NCBI GenBank assembly: GCA_029202985.1
Contig: CP119316.1
Location: 3,482,139-3,546,138 of the forward strand
Length of the DNA: 64,000 nt
Reading direction: 5' to 3'
From: Candidatus Andeanibacterium colombiense
GTDB taxonomy: Bacteria; Pseudomonadota; Alphaproteobacteria; Sphingomonadales; Sphingomonadaceae
Shown here: piece by piece, positions 8,917 through 16,468 of the stretch
Position numbering within the stretch: position 1 is the stretch's first letter
How the letters are laid out: each line of letters begins with the position of its first letter
Notes under the pieces: model-generated
The model's input: only the letters and a program-made list of their open reading frames with translations
Told to the model about the DNA's origin: nothing
Databases searched by the model: none
Position numbers and translations under genes: made by a program

Positions 8917-9732
8917 ATGCGCCTCTCGATCCGCCATACCACGCATTATCGCTTCGCCGAGCCGGTGGCCTATGGGCTGCAGCGCCTGCGCCTGACGCCG
9001 AAGGCGACGCAGGGGCAGGCGGTGCTCGACTGGCAGATGCGTTTCGACGGCGCGAAGCTCGAACTCGCATATGACGATCAGAACTTCAACCGCGTGACGC
9101 TGGCTTCGGTCCTTGCCGGAGCGCAGGAGGTAACGATCGAATGCGAAGGGCTGGTCGAAACCCGGGACAAGGCCGGGGTGATGGGCTGGCATGCAGGGCA
9201 TTTGCCGCTGTGGGCGTTTCTTGCCCAGACCAGGCGGACCAGGCCGGGCGCCAAGATGCGCTCGCTGATCGCGGCGGTCCGGCGCGGCGATGGCGATACG
9301 CTGGCGATGCTGCACGATCTTTCGGCCGCGATCCGCGGCGGGGTGCGCTATCAGACCGGCGCGACCACGGTCGACACCACCGCCGAGGAATCGGTGAACG
9401 AGGGGCTCGGCGTGTGCCAGGATCACGCGCATATCTTCATCGGCGTGGCGCGCGCGCTCGATATCCCGACGCGCTACGTTTCAGGCTATCTGCTGATGGA
9501 CGACCGCATCGATCAGGAAGCGACCCATGCCTGGGCCGAAGCCCATGTCGAGGGGCTCGGCTGGGTCGGGTTCGACATCTCCAACGGAATCAGCCCCGAT
9601 ACGCGTTATGTCCGCGTGGCGACCGGGCGCGATTATGTCGAAGCCGCGCCGATCACCGGGATCAGTTTCGGCGCCGCGCAAGAGGAATTGCGGGTTGCCC
9701 TGGCTGTGGAACAGCAAAGCGCGGAGCAGTGA
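8917..9732 (+). CDS. Transglutaminase-like cysteine protease, Anbu operon
   Basis: Papain-fold transglutaminase-like protein of 271 residues. The predicted triad is Cys167 (GLGVCQDHAH), His204 (ATHAWAEAH) and Asp220 (GWVGFDISN). The N-terminal beta-sandwich region (MRLSIRHTTHYRFAEPV) is typical of the bacterial subfamily that accompanies CP_ATPgrasp and alpha-E genes. It may cut or exchange amide bonds made by the ATP-grasp enzyme. It starts 14 nt after the alpha-E gene, with an ACAGGA-like ribosome-binding site. Confidence 0.92.
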   Translation: MRLSIRHTTHYRFAEPVAYGLQRLRLTPKATQGQAVLDWQMRFDGAKLELAYDDQNFNRVTLASVLAGAQEVTIECEGLVETRDKAGVMGWHAGHLPLWAFLAQTRRTRPGAKMRSLIAAVRRGDGDTLAMLHDLSAAIRGGVRYQTGATTVDTTAEESVNEGLGVCQDHAHIFIGVARALDIPTRYVSGYLLMDDRIDQEATHAWAEAHVEGLGWVGFDISNGISPDTRYVRVATGRDYVEAAPITGISFGAAQEELRVALAVEQQSAEQ

Positions 9733-9798
9733 AGGCCTTGACCCGCTTTGTGCATTTGCGAAAGGGTTTCGCCCAGTACGGGGCTGAGTGATTCTCGA

Positions 9799-10539
9799 AT
9801 GACCTATTGTGTTGGAATGACGCTCGACAAGGGGCTGGTGTTGATGAGCGACACCCGCACCAATTCGGGCGTCGACAACATCTCCACCTTCCGCAAGATG
9901 TTCTACTGGAAAACCCCGGGGGAGCGGATCATCACGCTGATGTGCGCGGGCAACCTCGCGACGACCCAGGCGGTGATCAGCCAGCTCGAGGAACGCAACA
10001 AGGCGCCCGAAGACCGGCACAACACGCTGTTCGAAGCGCCGACGATGTTCCAGGTCGCGGTCGAGATCGGGCGGCTGCTGCGCGACACGATCCAGACCTC
10101 GCAATGCGACAACGGCCAGGAGGGGGAAGGGCGCTTCACCGCCTCGATGATCCTCGCCGGCCAGATCAAGGGCATGCAGCCGCGGCTGTTCATGATCTAT
10201 CCGGAAGGCAATTTCATCGAGGGCAGCCCGGACACCCCGTTCTTCCAGATCGGCGAGACCAAATACGGCCGCCCGATCCTTCTGCGCGGTTACGAGCCCG
10301 GGATGGAATTCGAGGATGCGGTGAAGCTGCTGATGGTCAGCTTCGATTCGACGCTCAAGGCGAATCTCTCGGTCGGCATGCCGCTCGACCTGATGGTGAT
10401 CGAGCGCGACCGGTTCGAGCCGCTGCACGAAAAGCGGATCGACAAGAACGATCTCTATTTTCAGGCGATCAGTTCGATGTGGGGCGATTCGCTCAAGGAA
10501 GCGGTCCACGCGCTGCCCGAATATTCGTTCGACGACTAG
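9799..10539 (+). CDS. Anbu proteasome-like N-terminal nucleophile protease
   Basis: Anbu (ancestral beta-subunit, also called bacterial proteasome homologue), related to HslV and the 20S beta subunit, 246 residues. The ATG at 9799 is chosen because removing Met exposes Thr1 of TYCVGMTLD, the N-terminal nucleophile; Asp17 (LMSDTRTN) and Lys32 (STFRKM) fill the other proteasome active-site positions, counting from Thr1. The body (FYWKTPGERIITLMCAGNLATTQAV) matches the Anbu family. Last gene of the operon after CP_ATPgrasp, alpha-E and transglutaminase genes, an arrangement known for Anbu. No ATPase unfoldase gene is nearby, consistent with Anbu acting on short or unfolded peptides. Confidence 0.95.
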   Translation: MTYCVGMTLDKGLVLMSDTRTNSGVDNISTFRKMFYWKTPGERIITLMCAGNLATTQAVISQLEERNKAPEDRHNTLFEAPTMFQVAVEIGRLLRDTIQTSQCDNGQEGEGRFTASMILAGQIKGMQPRLFMIYPEGNFIEGSPDTPFFQIGETKYGRPILLRGYEPGMEFEDAVKLLMVSFDSTLKANLSVGMPLDLMVIERDRFEPLHEKRIDKNDLYFQAISSMWGDSLKEAVHALPEYSFDD

Positions 10540-10542
10540 GAA

Positions 10543-10584
10543 TTACCCTTAAGTAGAGGCCGCGCGGCCTACCCTTAAGGGTAA
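10543..10584. promoter_or_regulatory. Compound palindrome between the Anbu operon and a FixJ-like regulator
   Basis: Two CCCTTAAG-containing boxes flank a GC palindrome: TTACCCTTAAGTAG at 10543-10556, AGGCCGCGCGGCCT at 10557-10570, and the perfect palindrome TACCCTTAAGGGTA at 10570-10583. The outer TTACCCTTAAG and CTTAAGGGTAA arms pair perfectly over 11 bp, so the whole block can also fold into a hairpin. It could be an operator for the downstream LuxR/FixJ-type regulator, a terminator for the upstream operon, or both. There is no T-run, which favours an operator. Confidence 0.6.
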
Positions 10585-10719
10585 GCGCGTATATTCGTGT
10601 CCGCGCTGGACCTATTTTCGCGCCGGAACAGGCACTTCCGCGCGCGGGCCTGCCGCTATCCATCCAAAATGGCCCGAGCTGAAGCTGCGGGAAAATCCCT
10701 AGCCGCTACGCCGGGCGAC

Positions 10720-11346
10720 ATGGGGCAGTCACAAACAATCCACTTCATCGATCGCGACATTCGTTCACGGGCTGAAGTGGCCCGCGAAGTGCTCGCGCTG
10801 GGGCATCACGCGGAGGTCTATGCCGGCTTGGACGAGCTGGCGAAGCATCCGCCGCACACCGGGATCATCGTCGCGCGCGAGGATTCCGCGCCCGGCGGCG
10901 TGCCCGACATCCTCGCCCGGCTCCACGCGATGACCGTTGCGCTGCCGCTGGTCGTCGCGTCGGAAAGCGGCTCGGTCGGGCATGTGGTCGAGGTGATCCG
11001 CAGCGGCGCGATCGACTATCTCCACCTGCCGGTCGCGCCGGACCAGCTTGGCGCGATGCTTGCGCGTGTCGCCGCCCGCGCGCCGCGGGAGACGGTCCTG
11101 CGCCGGCGCATGATCGAGGCGCGGCAGCGGCTCGCCGAACTGTCCGAGCGTGAGCGCGAAGTTCTCGACCTGCTGGTCGAAGGCGAGTCCAACAAGCACA
11201 TCGCGCGCGCGCTTGCGATCAGCCCGCGCACGGTCGAAATCCACCGCGCCAACATGATGAAGAAGCTCGATGCCGCGCATGTCGTGCAGGCAGTGAGGCT
11301 GTGGTTCAATGCCCACGGCGAAGCGATCGGCCCAGGCGCGGCGTGA
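10720..11346 (+). CDS. FixJ/LuxR-type response regulator with degenerate receiver
   Basis: Two-domain regulator of 208 residues: a receiver-like N-terminus (about 5-115) and a LuxR/FixJ helix-turn-helix (LSEREREVLDLLVEGESNKHIA, about 138-160, then SPRTVEIHRANMMKKL). The fold of a FixJ receiver can be followed, but the phosphoacceptor position in IIVAREDSAPG aligns with Ala52, and the conserved Lys is replaced (YLHLPVAP). It is therefore likely an unphosphorylated pseudo-receiver. The ATG at 10720 is preferred because receiver homology begins there; the frame is open from 10597. A palindromic block lies about 140 nt upstream, suggesting autoregulation. Confidence 0.85.
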   Translation: MGQSQTIHFIDRDIRSRAEVAREVLALGHHAEVYAGLDELAKHPPHTGIIVAREDSAPGGVPDILARLHAMTVALPLVVASESGSVGHVVEVIRSGAIDYLHLPVAPDQLGAMLARVAARAPRETVLRRRMIEARQRLAELSEREREVLDLLVEGESNKHIARALAISPRTVEIHRANMMKKLDAAHVVQAVRLWFNAHGEAIGPGAA

Positions 11347-11401
11347 CCGGTATCGATCGCATCCTCGAAGTGGTCCAGCCGGCCGCGCTTCGGGCGCTGA
11401 C

Positions 11402-12085
11402 CTAGCGGCAGAAGGCCTTGCCGCTGCCTTCGAGATGAAAGTGATCCTGATGCGCGGCGTTGTAGCCGGGGCCGAGTACCGTGCCGAAGCGCTTGCAGGC
11501 GCTGGTATGGACGATCCGCAGGAATTGCTTTTCCGAAGGGGATCCGCCCGCCCAGCCGCCTTTGACCGTAATTCGCCGACCGTCGGCGAGGACGAAGGCC
11601 GAAACGTCGATCGCATTGGCGGTGGCATGGGCCGAGCGCCTGGCCGATCCGGCGACGTTGCGGCAATTGTAGCTGCCCATGGTCTCGATCCGCTCCAGCG
11701 GGCTTTTCAGTACCGCGCGCGCGGTGCGATCGACACCGTAGCGGGCCCAGGCGGAGAAGGTTTCCGCCAACGGACACGCGACCGGGCCGAGGTTGGCGAT
11801 CCCGAAAGTCCTGCTGGCGTCGCCCTCCAGCGCGGACAGGCGCACGGTGTTGAGGGTGGAGCAGCCCGCGCCGTAGAAGCGGTCGGGCAGGGGGGTGAAG
11901 CTGGCGGCATCGGCTCCCAGCTTGCTCAGGCACTGGCGGCCGGCCGCGCTTGGGACATAGGCGGGCTGGGCCGGACGCATCGCCTGGCGCTGCGAATTCC
12001 GGCCGCCCTCCGGCAGCACCGAACAGCCGCCGAGAGCGGCGGCCAGAGCGATTCCCGCGAGGGCGGAGGCGAACTGCCGGACCAT
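11402..12085 (-). CDS. Extensin-like family lipoprotein
   Basis: Member of the extensin-like C-terminal family, 227 residues, distantly related to LAS/M15 peptidoglycan metallopeptidases. An N-terminal lipobox (ALGGC, Cys about 21) implies membrane anchoring. The conserved metal-ligand region SAHATANAIDVSAF (about 151-164) and the terminal HQDHFHLEGSGKAFCR are present, with six or more cysteines that may form disulfides. Likely location is the periplasm, with a role in cell-wall processing inferred from the fold. Convergent with the FixJ-like gene. Confidence 0.9.
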   Translation of the reverse strand: MVRQFASALAGIALAAALGGCSVLPEGGRNSQRQAMRPAQPAYVPSAAGRQCLSKLGADAASFTPLPDRFYGAGCSTLNTVRLSALEGDASRTFGIANLGPVACPLAETFSAWARYGVDRTARAVLKSPLERIETMGSYNCRNVAGSARRSAHATANAIDVSAFVLADGRRITVKGGWAGGSPSEKQFLRIVHTSACKRFGTVLGPGYNAAHQDHFHLEGSGKAFCR

Positions 12086-12187
12086 CGCGCGATCCTGCGG
12101 GGATGATGGTTAACACGGCGTAAACTGGACGACGAACCGATCCGGCCGGCCCCAACGCGCTTGACTTGCCCCGCCGCCCCTCTAAGT

Positions 12188-12240
12188 GCGGCGCCGGGCC
12201 ACGCGGTCCCAACGCCGCGCGAGCTCTCTGTGAGGAGAGT
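12188..12240 (+). ncRNA. Candidate serC leader RNA (two hairpins before serC)
   Basis: Immediately before serC, a first hairpin pairs GCGGCG (12188-12193) with CGCCGC (12213-12218), with an inner GGGCC/GGTCCC stem. A second pairs CTCTC (12224-12228) with GAGAG (12235-12239) around loop TGTGAG, burying the GAGGAG ribosome-binding site. A conserved cis-regulatory RNA named the serC motif is known upstream of serC in alphaproteobacteria; position and architecture fit, but I have not matched its consensus. Confidence 0.45.
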
Positions 12241-12245
12241 CTTAA

Positions 12246-13388
12246 ATGACTGAAGTAGTGAAGCCGCAGGCCAAGCCTGCGCGTCCGTTTTTTTCTTCCG
12301 GTCCCTGCGCGAAGCCGCCGGGATATTCCCCCGCCAAACTCGCCACCGAATCGCTCGGCCGCTCGCATCGCGCGAAGATCGGCAAGGACCGGCTCGGCTA
12401 TAGCATCCAGCTGATGCGCGAAATGCTGCAGCTGCCCGAGACCCACCGCATCGGCATCGTGCCCGGTTCAGACACCGGCGCGTTCGAGATGGCGATGTGG
12501 ACCATGCTCGGCGCACGCGGCGTCACCGCGCTCGCATGGGAAAGCTTCGGTGAGGGCTGGGTCACCGACGCGGTCAAGCAACTCAGGCTCGAAGCCAATG
12601 TGATGCGGGCCGATTACGGCCAGCTTCCGGATCTCGACAAGGTCGACTGGTCGGACGACGTGCTGTTCACCTGGAACGGCACCACCTCCGGCGTGCGCGT
12701 GCCCGACGGCGAGTGGATCCCCGACGACCGCGAGGGCCTGAGCTTCGCCGACGCGACCAGCGCGGTGTTCGCTTACGACATTCCGTGGGACAAGATCGAT
12801 GTCGCGACCTTCTCATGGCAGAAGGTGCTCGGCGGGGAGGGCGGGCACGGCGTGCTGATCCTCGGGCCGCGTGCGGTGCAGCGGCTGGAGGAATATACTC
12901 CGTCGTGGCCGCTGCCGAAGGTGTTCCGCCTGATGTCCAAGGGCGCGCTGGCCGAAGGCGTGTTCAAGGGCGAGACGATCAACACCCCGTCGATGCTCGC
13001 GGTCGAAGATGCGATCTGGGCGCTCGAATGGGCTAAGTCGCTGGGCGGGCTTGACGGTCTCAAGGCGCGCTCCGATGCCAATGCCGCGGCGCTCGACAAG
13101 ATCGTCGCCCACCGCGACTGGCTCGGCCATCTGGCCGAGGACAAGGGCATCCGCTCGCGCACCTCGGTCTGCCTCACCGTCGAAGGCGCCGACGCGGACT
13201 TCATCAAGAAGTTCGCCGGCCTGCTCGAAAAGGAAGGCGCGGCCTATGACGTCGCCGGATACCGCGATGCCCCTCCGGGCCTGCGCATCTGGTGCGGCGC
13301 GACGGTCGACACCGCCGATATCGAGGCGCTCGGCCCGTGGCTCGACTGGGCCTATGCCGAGACCAAGGCCGCGCTCGCGGCTGCGTAA
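12246..13388 (+). CDS. serC: Phosphoserine aminotransferase
   Basis: SerC makes 3-phosphoserine from 3-phosphohydroxypyruvate and glutamate, the second step of serine synthesis; it also acts in pyridoxal-phosphate synthesis. The 380-residue protein belongs to the alphaproteobacterial class V aminotransferase subgroup: the start PFFSSGPCAKPPGYSP, the phosphate region PGSDTGAFEMAMW (about 73-85), the D(A)TSAVFAYDIPWDKIDV segment and the PLP lysine K193 in FSWQKVLGGEGGHG. It is followed by serA, the preceding step in the pathway, after a 140-nt gap full of inverted repeats. The start codon follows a GAGGAG site placed inside a hairpin. Confidence 0.97.
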   Translation: MTEVVKPQAKPARPFFSSGPCAKPPGYSPAKLATESLGRSHRAKIGKDRLGYSIQLMREMLQLPETHRIGIVPGSDTGAFEMAMWTMLGARGVTALAWESFGEGWVTDAVKQLRLEANVMRADYGQLPDLDKVDWSDDVLFTWNGTTSGVRVPDGEWIPDDREGLSFADATSAVFAYDIPWDKIDVATFSWQKVLGGEGGHGVLILGPRAVQRLEEYTPSWPLPKVFRLMSKGALAEGVFKGETINTPSMLAVEDAIWALEWAKSLGGLDGLKARSDANAAALDKIVAHRDWLGHLAEDKGIRSRTSVCLTVEGADADFIKKFAGLLEKEGAAYDVAGYRDAPPGLRIWCGATVDTADIEALGPWLDWAYAETKAALAAA

Positions 13389-13394
13389 TTATAG

Positions 13395-13520
13395 CCCTCA
13401 CCCCCTTCAGGGGGAGAGGGTTGGGAGAGGGGAAGCACCCTCTCCTCATTTCAGCAACATCAGGGCCGGGTGACGGCATTTCCCCTCTCCCCGGCCCTCT
13501 CCCCCTGAAGGGGGTGAGGG
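13395..13520. repeat. 126-bp intergenic inverted repeat between serC and serA
   Basis: The arms 13395-13420 and 13495-13520 are perfect 26-bp reverse complements, each itself near-palindromic (core CCCCCTTCAGGGGG). A second stem nests inside: GGGAGAGGGGAA at 13423-13434 pairs with TTCCCCTCTCCC at 13480-13491. In RNA this would form one long hairpin covering nearly the whole gap between serC and serA. A CCCTCTCC...GGGAGAGGG relative lies after hisZ at 16301-16324, so this looks like a dispersed, REP-like or MITE-like intergenic element. Confidence 0.85.
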
Positions 13521-13528
13521 AGTAAGTC

Positions 13529-15112
13529 ATGACCAAGCCCAAAGTCCTCATTTCGGACAAGATGGACCCCAACGCCGCCCGCATCTTCGAAGAGCGCGGC
13601 TGCGAAGTCGATGTGATCACCGGCAAGACCCCGGAAGAACTCAAGGCGATCATCGGTCAGTACGATGGCCTCGCGATCCGCAGCGCGACCAAGGTCACCA
13701 GGGAAATCCTCGACGCCGCGACCAATCTCAAGGTCATCGGCCGCGCCGGCATCGGCGTCGATAATGTCGACATCCCCTATGCCTCGTCCAAGGGCGTGGT
13801 GGTGATGAACACTCCGTTCGGCAACTCGATCACCACCGCCGAACACGCGATCGCGTTGATGTTCGCGCTCGCCCGCCAGCTGCCCGAGGCCGATCTGTCG
13901 ACCCAGGCCGGCAAGTGGGAAAAGAACCGCTTCATGGGCGTCGAGGTCACCGGCAAGACGCTCGGCTTGATCGGCGCCGGCAACATCGGTTCGATCGTCG
14001 CGGATCGCGCGCTCGGCCTCAAGATGAAGGTCGTCGCCTACGATCCGTTCCTCAGCCCCGAGCGTGCGCTCGAACTGGGCATCGAGAAGGTCGAACTCGA
14101 CGATCTGCTCGCCCGGGCGGATTTCATTACGCTGCACACCCCGCTGACCGACCAGACCCGCAACATCCTCTCGGCCGAAAACCTCGCCAAGACCAAGAAG
14201 GGCGTGCGGATCGTCAATTGCGCGCGCGGCGGGCTGATCGATGAGGCGGCGCTGAAGGCGGGCCTCGACAGCGGCCACATCGCGGGCGCGGCGCTCGACG
14301 TGTTCGTGACCGAGCCGGCGACCGAATCGCCGCTGTTCGGCACCCCGAACTTCATCTCGACCCCGCACCTCGGTGCCTCGACCAATGAAGCCCAGGTCAA
14401 TGTCGCGCTGCAGGTGGCCGAGCAGCTTTCGGACTACCTCGTCACCGGCGGCGTGACCAACGCGCTCAATGTGCCGAGCCTCTCGGCCGAGGAAGCGCCG
14501 AAGCTGCGTCCCTACATGGAACTGGCCGAAAAGCTCGGCACGCTGGTCGGCCAGCTGACCACCGGCGCGGTTCCGCGGATCTCGATCCATGCCGAAGGCG
14601 CGGCGGCCGAACTTAACATCAAGCCGATCGTCGCGGCGGTGCTGTCGGGCTTCCTGCGGGTCCAGTCGGACAGCGTGAACATGGTCAATGCGCCGTTCCT
14701 CGCGAAGGAACGCGGCGTCGAAGTGCGCGAAGTGAAGACCGAGCGCACCGGCGACTACCACACGCTGCTGCGCGTTTCGGTCAAGACCGAGGCGGGCGAG
14801 CGGTCGGTTGCCGGCACGCTGTTCAGCAATGCCGAACCGCGCCTGGTCGAACTGTTCGGGATCAAGGTCGAGGCCGAACTGGCCGGGCACATGCTCTACA
14901 TCGTCAACGAAGATGCGCCGGGCTTCATCGGCCGGATCGGGACGCTGCTGGGCGAGAATTCGATCAACATCGGCACCTTCAACCTCGGCCGCCGCGAAGC
15001 GGGCGGGGAAGCGGTGCTGCTGCTCTCGGTCGACAGCCCGGTCCCGGCCGATGTGCTCGAAGCCGCGCGCGCGCTGCCGGGCGTGAAACGGGTGATGGCG
15101 CTCGCGTTCTGA
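13529..15112 (+). CDS. serA: D-3-phosphoglycerate dehydrogenase
   Basis: SerA oxidises 3-phosphoglycerate to 3-phosphohydroxypyruvate, the committed step of serine synthesis. The 527-residue length is the long form with an intervening domain and a C-terminal ACT domain. Seen in order: substrate domain from residue 1, NAD motif GLIGAGNIGSIVADRA (about 148-163), catalytic histidine in TPHLGAST (about 278-285), the allosteric-substrate-binding domain, then ACT (MLYIVNEDAPGFIGRIGTLL, about 455-474). The ACT domain implies feedback by serine or another ligand. The gene follows serC. Confidence 0.98.
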   Translation: MTKPKVLISDKMDPNAARIFEERGCEVDVITGKTPEELKAIIGQYDGLAIRSATKVTREILDAATNLKVIGRAGIGVDNVDIPYASSKGVVVMNTPFGNSITTAEHAIALMFALARQLPEADLSTQAGKWEKNRFMGVEVTGKTLGLIGAGNIGSIVADRALGLKMKVVAYDPFLSPERALELGIEKVELDDLLARADFITLHTPLTDQTRNILSAENLAKTKKGVRIVNCARGGLIDEAALKAGLDSGHIAGAALDVFVTEPATESPLFGTPNFISTPHLGASTNEAQVNVALQVAEQLSDYLVTGGVTNALNVPSLSAEEAPKLRPYMELAEKLGTLVGQLTTGAVPRISIHAEGAAAELNIKPIVAAVLSGFLRVQSDSVNMVNAPFLAKERGVEVREVKTERTGDYHTLLRVSVKTEAGERSVAGTLFSNAEPRLVELFGIKVEAELAGHMLYIVNEDAPGFIGRIGTLLGENSINIGTFNLGRREAGGEAVLLLSVDSPVPADVLEAARALPGVKRVMALAF

Positions 15113-15123
15113 GCACCCTCCTA

Positions 15124-15153
15124 TCGTCATCCCGGCTTGCGCCGGGATGACGA
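15124..15153. repeat. 13-bp-stem hairpin repeat between serA and hisZ
   Basis: TCGTCATCCCGGC (15124-15136) pairs perfectly with GCCGGGATGACGA (15141-15153) around a TTGC loop. There is no T-run after the stem, so it is more like a REP-type palindromic repeat than a terminator. The GTCATCCCGGC core is a palindrome commonly met between genes in proteobacteria. It lies 19 nt upstream of the hisZ start and could influence its translation. Confidence 0.7.
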
Positions 15154-15172
15154 ACAGGGGATAGGGCCGCGC

Positions 15173-16291
15173 ATGACCGATACCGACCGCGACCTGTTGC
15201 CCGTAGGGCTGGAAGACCGGCTGCCGCACGGCGCCGGGGCCGCGACGCGCATCATGCGCGCGATCCTCGATGTGATGGATGCGCATGGCTATGACCGCGC
15301 GCGCCCGCCGCTGATCGAATTCGAACAATCGCTTGCCGCGCGCATGGCCGGGATCGAATCGCGGCGGATGTTTCGCTTCATCGATCCGGGCTCCTTGCGG
15401 ATGCTGGCGCTGCGCAGCGATATCACCCCGCAGATCGGCCGGATCGCCGAGACCGGTCTGGTTGCCGCGCCGCGCCCGCTGCGGCTCGCCTATTCGGGCC
15501 AGGTCGTGACGATCGTCGCCGATGCGCTCGATCCGCGCCGTGAGCGGCTGCAACTCGGCGCCGAACTGATCGGCAGCGACAGCGTCGCCGCCGCGGGCGA
15601 GATCGTCAGCATGGCGATCGAGGCGCTGAAGGCCGCCGGCGCGACCGGGATTTCGGTCGATTTCACGCTGCCCGACCTGGTCGACACGCTCGCAGAAAAA
15701 GCGCTGCCGCTGGCGGCGGACAGGATCGCGGCGGTGCGCCGCGAACTCGATGCGAAGGATGCCGGCGGGCTCAAGGCGGCCGGCGGCGAAGCCTATCTGC
15801 AGTTGCTCTATGCGACCGGCCCGTTCGACGAGGCGATCGAGAAGCTCGCCGCGATCGATGCAGGCGGCGCGCTCGCCAGCCGCATCGCGGGCCTGCGCGA
15901 AATCGCCGCGCGCGTGAACGGCGCCGCCCGGATCACCCTCGACCCGTCCGAACGTCACGGCTTCGAATACCAGAGCTGGTTCGGCTTCACGATCTACGCC
16001 GAAGGCGTGCGCGGGGCGCTCGGCCGCGGCGGCACCTACCGCATCAGCGACGATGTGTCGGGCGGCGAACCGGCGATCGGCTTCTCGCTCTATCCCGACC
16101 CGCTGATCGATGCGGCCAGCAGCAGCGAAGCCCGCGATGCGCTGTTCCTGCCGCTCGGCCATGACGCCGAGGTCGCGGCGAAGTTGCGCACCGAGGGGTG
16201 GCGGACGATTGCCGCACTGTCGGAAGCGGATGATGCGATGACGCTGGGCTGCTCCCATGTGCTTGAGGGCGGGGCAGCCAAGCCGCTTTGA
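15173..16291 (+). CDS. hisZ: ATP phosphoribosyltransferase regulatory subunit
   Basis: HisZ is a catalytically dead class II aminoacyl-tRNA synthetase paralogue that activates and gives feedback regulation to the short form of HisG, the first enzyme of histidine synthesis. The 372-residue product has the HisRS-like core: DLLPVGLEDRLPHGAGAATR at the N-terminus, RMFRFIDPGSLRMLALRSDITPQIGRI (motif 2 region, about 63-88) and the motif 3-like RGALGRGGTYR near residue 290. The ATG at 15173 gives the family N-terminus; it follows a GGGGATAGGG stretch. hisG itself is not in the window. Located between serA and purA. Confidence 0.92.
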   Translation: MTDTDRDLLPVGLEDRLPHGAGAATRIMRAILDVMDAHGYDRARPPLIEFEQSLAARMAGIESRRMFRFIDPGSLRMLALRSDITPQIGRIAETGLVAAPRPLRLAYSGQVVTIVADALDPRRERLQLGAELIGSDSVAAAGEIVSMAIEALKAAGATGISVDFTLPDLVDTLAEKALPLAADRIAAVRRELDAKDAGGLKAAGGEAYLQLLYATGPFDEAIEKLAAIDAGGALASRIAGLREIAARVNGAARITLDPSERHGFEYQSWFGFTIYAEGVRGALGRGGTYRISDDVSGGEPAIGFSLYPDPLIDAASSSEARDALFLPLGHDAEVAAKLRTEGWRTIAALSEADDAMTLGCSHVLEGGAAKPL

Positions 16292-16300
16292 CGTTCAAAA

Positions 16301-16464
16301 CCCTCTCCTGCTGGCGGGAGAGGGTTACGCAGGCTTACCGGCTTGTCCGGTTAGCCGGAGTTGGGTGAGGGCTCCTTTCTTCGAAGCAAGCCAACCCTCA
16401 TCCAACTGCGACTAGGTTCCTGCGGCACCAAGTCTTCGTATCCTTCTCCCGTCAACGGGAGAAG
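16301..16464. repeat. Cluster of palindromic intergenic repeats after hisZ
   Basis: Three inverted repeats lie in this gap. CCCTCTCC (16301-16308) pairs with GGAGAGGG (16317-16324). AGTTGGGTGAGGG (16359-16371) pairs with CCCTCATCCAACT (16395-16407) with one mismatch. CTTCTCCCGT (16443-16452) pairs with ACGGGAGAAG (16455-16464). The first resembles an arm of the serC-serA repeat. The cluster lies between convergent genes and might act as a bidirectional terminator or a REP-type element. No coding potential is seen. Confidence 0.65.
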
Positions 16465-16468
16465 AAAT

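Noticed and set aside
10765..12446. Minus-strand frames over the FixJ-like and serC genes
   Set aside because: Shadow frames of the FixJ-like and serC genes; no ribosome-binding site and arginine-rich translations.
13460..16258. 932-codon minus-strand frame over serA and hisZ
   Set aside because: Shadow of serA and hisZ. The minus-strand peptide VIPAQAGMT at the hisZ end is just the reading of a palindromic intergenic repeat.
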